From positions 120,842 through 184,841 of the forward strand of contig NZ_JAUZVZ010000007.1 of assembly GCF_030717845.1 (NCBI RefSeq): a DNA stretch of 64,000 bases, read 5' to 3'. Positions 61,950-64,000 of the stretch are shown in pieces. A program made the position numbers and the translations under genes. How positions within the stretch are numbered: position 1 is the first letter of the stretch; each line of letters begins with the position of its first letter. Source of the DNA: Alkalimonas collagenimarina (GTDB taxonomy: Bacteria; Pseudomonadota; Gammaproteobacteria; Enterobacterales; Alteromonadaceae). The notes beneath the pieces are model-generated. The model was not told the DNA's origin. It ran no database searches and was given only the letters and a program-made list of their open reading frames with translations.

Positions 61950-62615
61950 GTGTATAAAGTGAATGAATTATTTGAAACCATTCAAGGGGAGGGCAGCTTT
62001 ACTGGCTGCCCGGCGATCTTTATTCGGCTGCAAGGCTGTCCGGTGGGGTGTAGCTGGTGTGATACCAAGCACACCTGGACAGTGGATCCTGAACAACAGA
62101 TCGCGTTAACCGATACGGTCCAAAAAACCAGTGACTCAGAAGGTTGGAGTGCGGTCAGTGCTGAAGAGATGTTGCAGGAGTTTAAGCGGCAGGGGTTTCA
62201 GGCAAAGCATGTGGTGATTACTGGTGGCGAGCCTTGCTTGTATGATTTGAACCCATTGTGCCAGCTGCTGCATAAACAGGGTTACAGCACGCAAATTGAA
62301 ACCAGCGGTACTTTTGCTATTCAAGCGCCTGCGGAAACCTGGGTGACAGTGTCGCCCAAAGTGAATATGAAAGGTGGCTATGAGGTGCTGACCAGTGCTT
62401 TGGAGCGGGCCGATGAAATAAAGCATCCGGTGGGCAGAGAACGAGATATTGATGAGCTGTTGCTATTATTGCAACGCATACCAGCATCGGCTAAGCTGGT
62501 CTATCTGCAGCCTATTAGCCAAAAAGCTAAGGCGACACGCCTGGCCATTGAGCAATGCAAAAAACACAATTGGCGGCTTAGCGTTCAGGTTCATAAATAT
62601 TTAGGAATTAACTAG
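61950..62615 (+). CDS. queE: 7-carboxy-7-deazaguanine synthase QueE
   Basis: 221 residues with a GTG start, seven bases after [23 protein letters not shown] and [17 protein letters not shown] provide the radical-SAM cysteines, and [13 protein letters not shown] is the family SAM/substrate motif. It makes the 7-deazaguanine ring for queuosine, upstream of QueC. E. coli-type QueE is about the same length. Confidence 0.93.
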   Translation: MYKVNELFETIQGEGSFTGCPAIFIRLQGCPVGCSWCDTKHTWTVDPEQQIALTDTVQKTSDSEGWSAVSAEEMLQEFKRQGFQAKHVVITGGEPCLYDLNPLCQLLHKQGYSTQIETSGTFAIQAPAETWVTVSPKVNMKGGYEVLTSALERADEIKHPVGRERDIDELLLLLQRIPASAKLVYLQPISQKAKATRLAIEQCKKHNWRLSVQVHKYLGIN

Positions 62616-62623
62616 GGATTACC

Positions 62624-63025
62624 ATGCGACAGGCCGTTGAACAATTTTTCCAACAGTACGCGACTGCGTATTCGAATTTTGATGTGAAACAAGTCAGTGC
62701 GCTCTTTTCGCTGCCGTGCCTGTTTTTGACCGATGACAGCAAAGTGCTGATGGCAGAGATCACTGCTTTGGAAAAGACCATTCAGCATCAGTTCGATTTG
62801 TACCGCGGGCTTGGTGTAGCCCAAGTGAGAAACCGGGTGCAACATTTAGTACGGTTGTCTGATTCCATGGTGTTTGCCAGCTTGTACTGGTATTTTTGTG
62901 ATGCCGAGGGCAAAGTGCTGCAAAATTGCCATACATCTTATACCTTGCAACGCCATGACGAGCAATGGCTATTGGTTTCTGTGATGATTGATGATGAACG
63001 TTTTGCGCTTAAATCAATGCGCTGA
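62624..63025 (+). CDS. NTF2-like (SnoaL/DUF4440-type) protein
   Basis: 133 residues with the cone-shaped NTF2-like pattern: a first helix (VEQFFQQYATAYSNFDVKQV), LFSLPCLFLTDD and a beta-sheet ending in WYFCDAEG, TSYTLQRHDEQWLLVSVMID, quoted here by parts. Such proteins include enzymes and ligand binders, so no activity can be assigned. It starts 8 bp after queE and may share its transcript. Its 3' end overlaps the convergent Lon-N-domain gene by 12 bp. Confidence 0.75.
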   Translation: MRQAVEQFFQQYATAYSNFDVKQVSALFSLPCLFLTDDSKVLMAEITALEKTIQHQFDLYRGLGVAQVRNRVQHLVRLSDSMVFASLYWYFCDAEGKVLQNCHTSYTLQRHDEQWLLVSVMIDDERFALKSMR

Positions 63026-63604
63026 ATATTCAGAACGTAAGCAGGACGATAAGTAATCAATACATGCTTCAGGCCCATCAGAACCAATGAGCTGTTGTTT
63101 GAGCTGTGCTGGTAAGGGCAATAGCTCCAACCAGCGAGCTGCTAACCATGCACTGTCATCCAGTTTAGGTTGTGGGTACAATTCTGCCAGCATGGGCTCT
63201 GTATCTAACAACTGCTTGAATCGTTTCAGTAGTTGCGATTTCTCGTCAGCCAGTGGCGCCGATTGCCAAAAGGCTTCAGAATCCACGCTGGCTACATGCA
63301 AACCATCGCTTTCTTGCCAACGATCCAAAATACGCACCCGCTGTTGCCCTGAGATTTCAATACCAAGCAAACCGTCACTCAAAACATCGAAATCTTCCAC
63401 CTGAACTTTGGTCGCAGTGGCAAAGATACGATCATGATGCTGTTGGCTGACTAAGGGGTTCAGTAGCGCCATGGCAAAGGCACGCTTGCCCGAGCTGGCT
63501 TCTTTCACCAAGCGGATGTAACGCGGCTCAAACACCCGCAACTTAGTTTTACCACCAGGTAGCAACAAGGTATTAAGTGGAAATAAAGCGATTTCTTCTG
63601 ACAT
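63014..63604 (-). CDS. Lon N-terminal-domain protein (LON substrate-binding domain only)
   Basis: 196 residues from the ATG at 63604 (MSEEIALFPLNTLLLPGGK); TTG at 63610 is also in frame. It carries only the substrate-recognition domain of Lon (LRVFEPRYIRLVKEA, then GLLGIEISGQQRVRILDRW) and no AAA+ or protease part, as in the widespread YcaC-independent family of stand-alone Lon-N proteins. Its function is not established. It converges on the NTF2-like gene. Confidence 0.85.
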   Translation of the reverse strand: MSEEIALFPLNTLLLPGGKTKLRVFEPRYIRLVKEASSGKRAFAMALLNPLVSQQHHDRIFATATKVQVEDFDVLSDGLLGIEISGQQRVRILDRWQESDGLHVASVDSEAFWQSAPLADEKSQLLKRFKQLLDTEPMLAELYPQPKLDDSAWLAARWLELLPLPAQLKQQLIGSDGPEACIDYLSSCLRSEYSAH

Positions 63605-63682
63605 AGTCAACCAAGCTTGCGTATTTGTTCTTTGTACGCGAGCTTGGTTGAGCTGGATTGCTTAGACCAGAAAAACTACCAT

Positions 63683-64000
63683 TTACTTTTTCTGGATCAG
63701 CTCAATGGCATAGCCATCTGGATCTTTGACAAAGGCGATCTCGGTAGTGCCGCCTTTAACTGGGCCTGGCTCACGGCTTATCTGGCCACCACGCTGGCGG
63801 ATTTGCTCACAGGCCTGATAGACATCATCGACTTCCAATGCGATATGACCAAAGGCATTGCCATGATCATACTGATCCACATCCCAGTTGTAGGTTAGTT
63901 CAAGAACGGCTTCAGAACTTTCATCACCATAGCCGACAAAGGCGAGGGTGTATTTATAGTCTTTATTGTCCGATTGGCGCAACAACTTCATGCCTAGTAC
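63683..64000 (-). CDS. gloA: Lactoylglutathione lyase (glyoxalase I), partial (N-terminus outside the window)
   Basis: The reading frame is open to the window edge, with V-L-G before the methionine at 63991, so that methionine is internal. The visible 105 residues match the C-terminal three quarters of E. coli Glo[48 protein letters not shown] with a metal-binding histidine, and [20 protein letters not shown] with EL at the end (metal-binding glutamate). It converts the methylglyoxal-glutathione adduct to lactoylglutathione. Confidence 0.95.
   Translation of the reverse strand, partial: VLGMKLLRQSDNKDYKYTLAFVGYGDESSEAVLELTYNWDVDQYDHGNAFGHIALEVDDVYQACEQIRQRGGQISREPGPVKGGTTEIAFVKDPDGYAIELIQKK

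Overview
The window reads as chromosome of a motile, polarly flagellated gammaproteobacterium. The flagellar genes follow the Vibrio/Shewanella/Pseudomonas plan: flgT, flgP, flgM-flgN, flgA, cheV-cheR, flgBCDE, flgFGHIJ, flgKL, several flagellins, flaG-fliD-fliS and flrA-flrBC. Protein style and synteny suggest Alteromonadales or a Rheinheimera/Alishewanella-like genus; that placement is inference. No rRNA, tRNA, CRISPR array, transposase or prophage gene was seen.

Layout. (1) 1-4503, minus strand: a tripartite efflux operon (TolC-like channel, HlyD-type adaptor, two ABC-2 permeases, the last cut by the window edge). (2) 4758-7784: an Atm1/HMT1-type ABC exporter and a CaiB/BaiF CoA-transferase. 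(3) 7861-17316: an overlapping recC-recB-recD operon for double-strand-break repair. (4) 17394-18933, minus: an outer-membrane porin and a small PstS-like periplasmic protein. (5) 19198-40725: the flagellar block, ending in three canonical flagellins, flaG, fliD and fliS. (6) 40732-54561: a glycosylation region with a small fliT-position protein, a large DUF115/Maf protein, a methyltransferase-like protein with a ParB-like tail, and a complete set of pseudaminic acid genes (pseB, pseC, pseF, pseG, pseH-like, pseI). The pse genes are split by a manC-type gene and a response regulator-phosphatase/STAS pair resembling HsbR/HsbA. (7) 54761-59739: an atypical flagellin-like gene, then flrA, flrB and flrC. 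(8) 59772-64000: a dicarboxylate symporter, queC, queE, an NTF2-like protein, a Lon-N-domain protein and truncated gloA.

The promoters form a readable hierarchy. flrA has a sigma-70-like promoter. GG-N10-GC sigma-54 elements precede flrBC, flgB, flgF, flgP and flgT (two in tandem), with a weaker one before flgA. Sigma-28 (FliA) elements precede flgM, flgK, flagellins 1 and 3, and flaG. This fits FlrA, then FlrC with sigma-54, then FliA, with FlgM as anti-sigma factor. Pseudaminic acid made by the Pse enzymes is probably transferred to flagellin by the Maf protein.

Points worth a second look: a gene-conversion-like patch shared by flagellins 1 and 3; a flagellin-like gene with a housekeeping-type promoter; an internal duplication in the Maf protein; a methyltransferase/ParB-like fusion; an inverted repeat across the predicted flgB start site; a sigma-28 promoter nearly touching the flaG start codon; and a 482-bp structured noncoding stretch inside the split pse locus.
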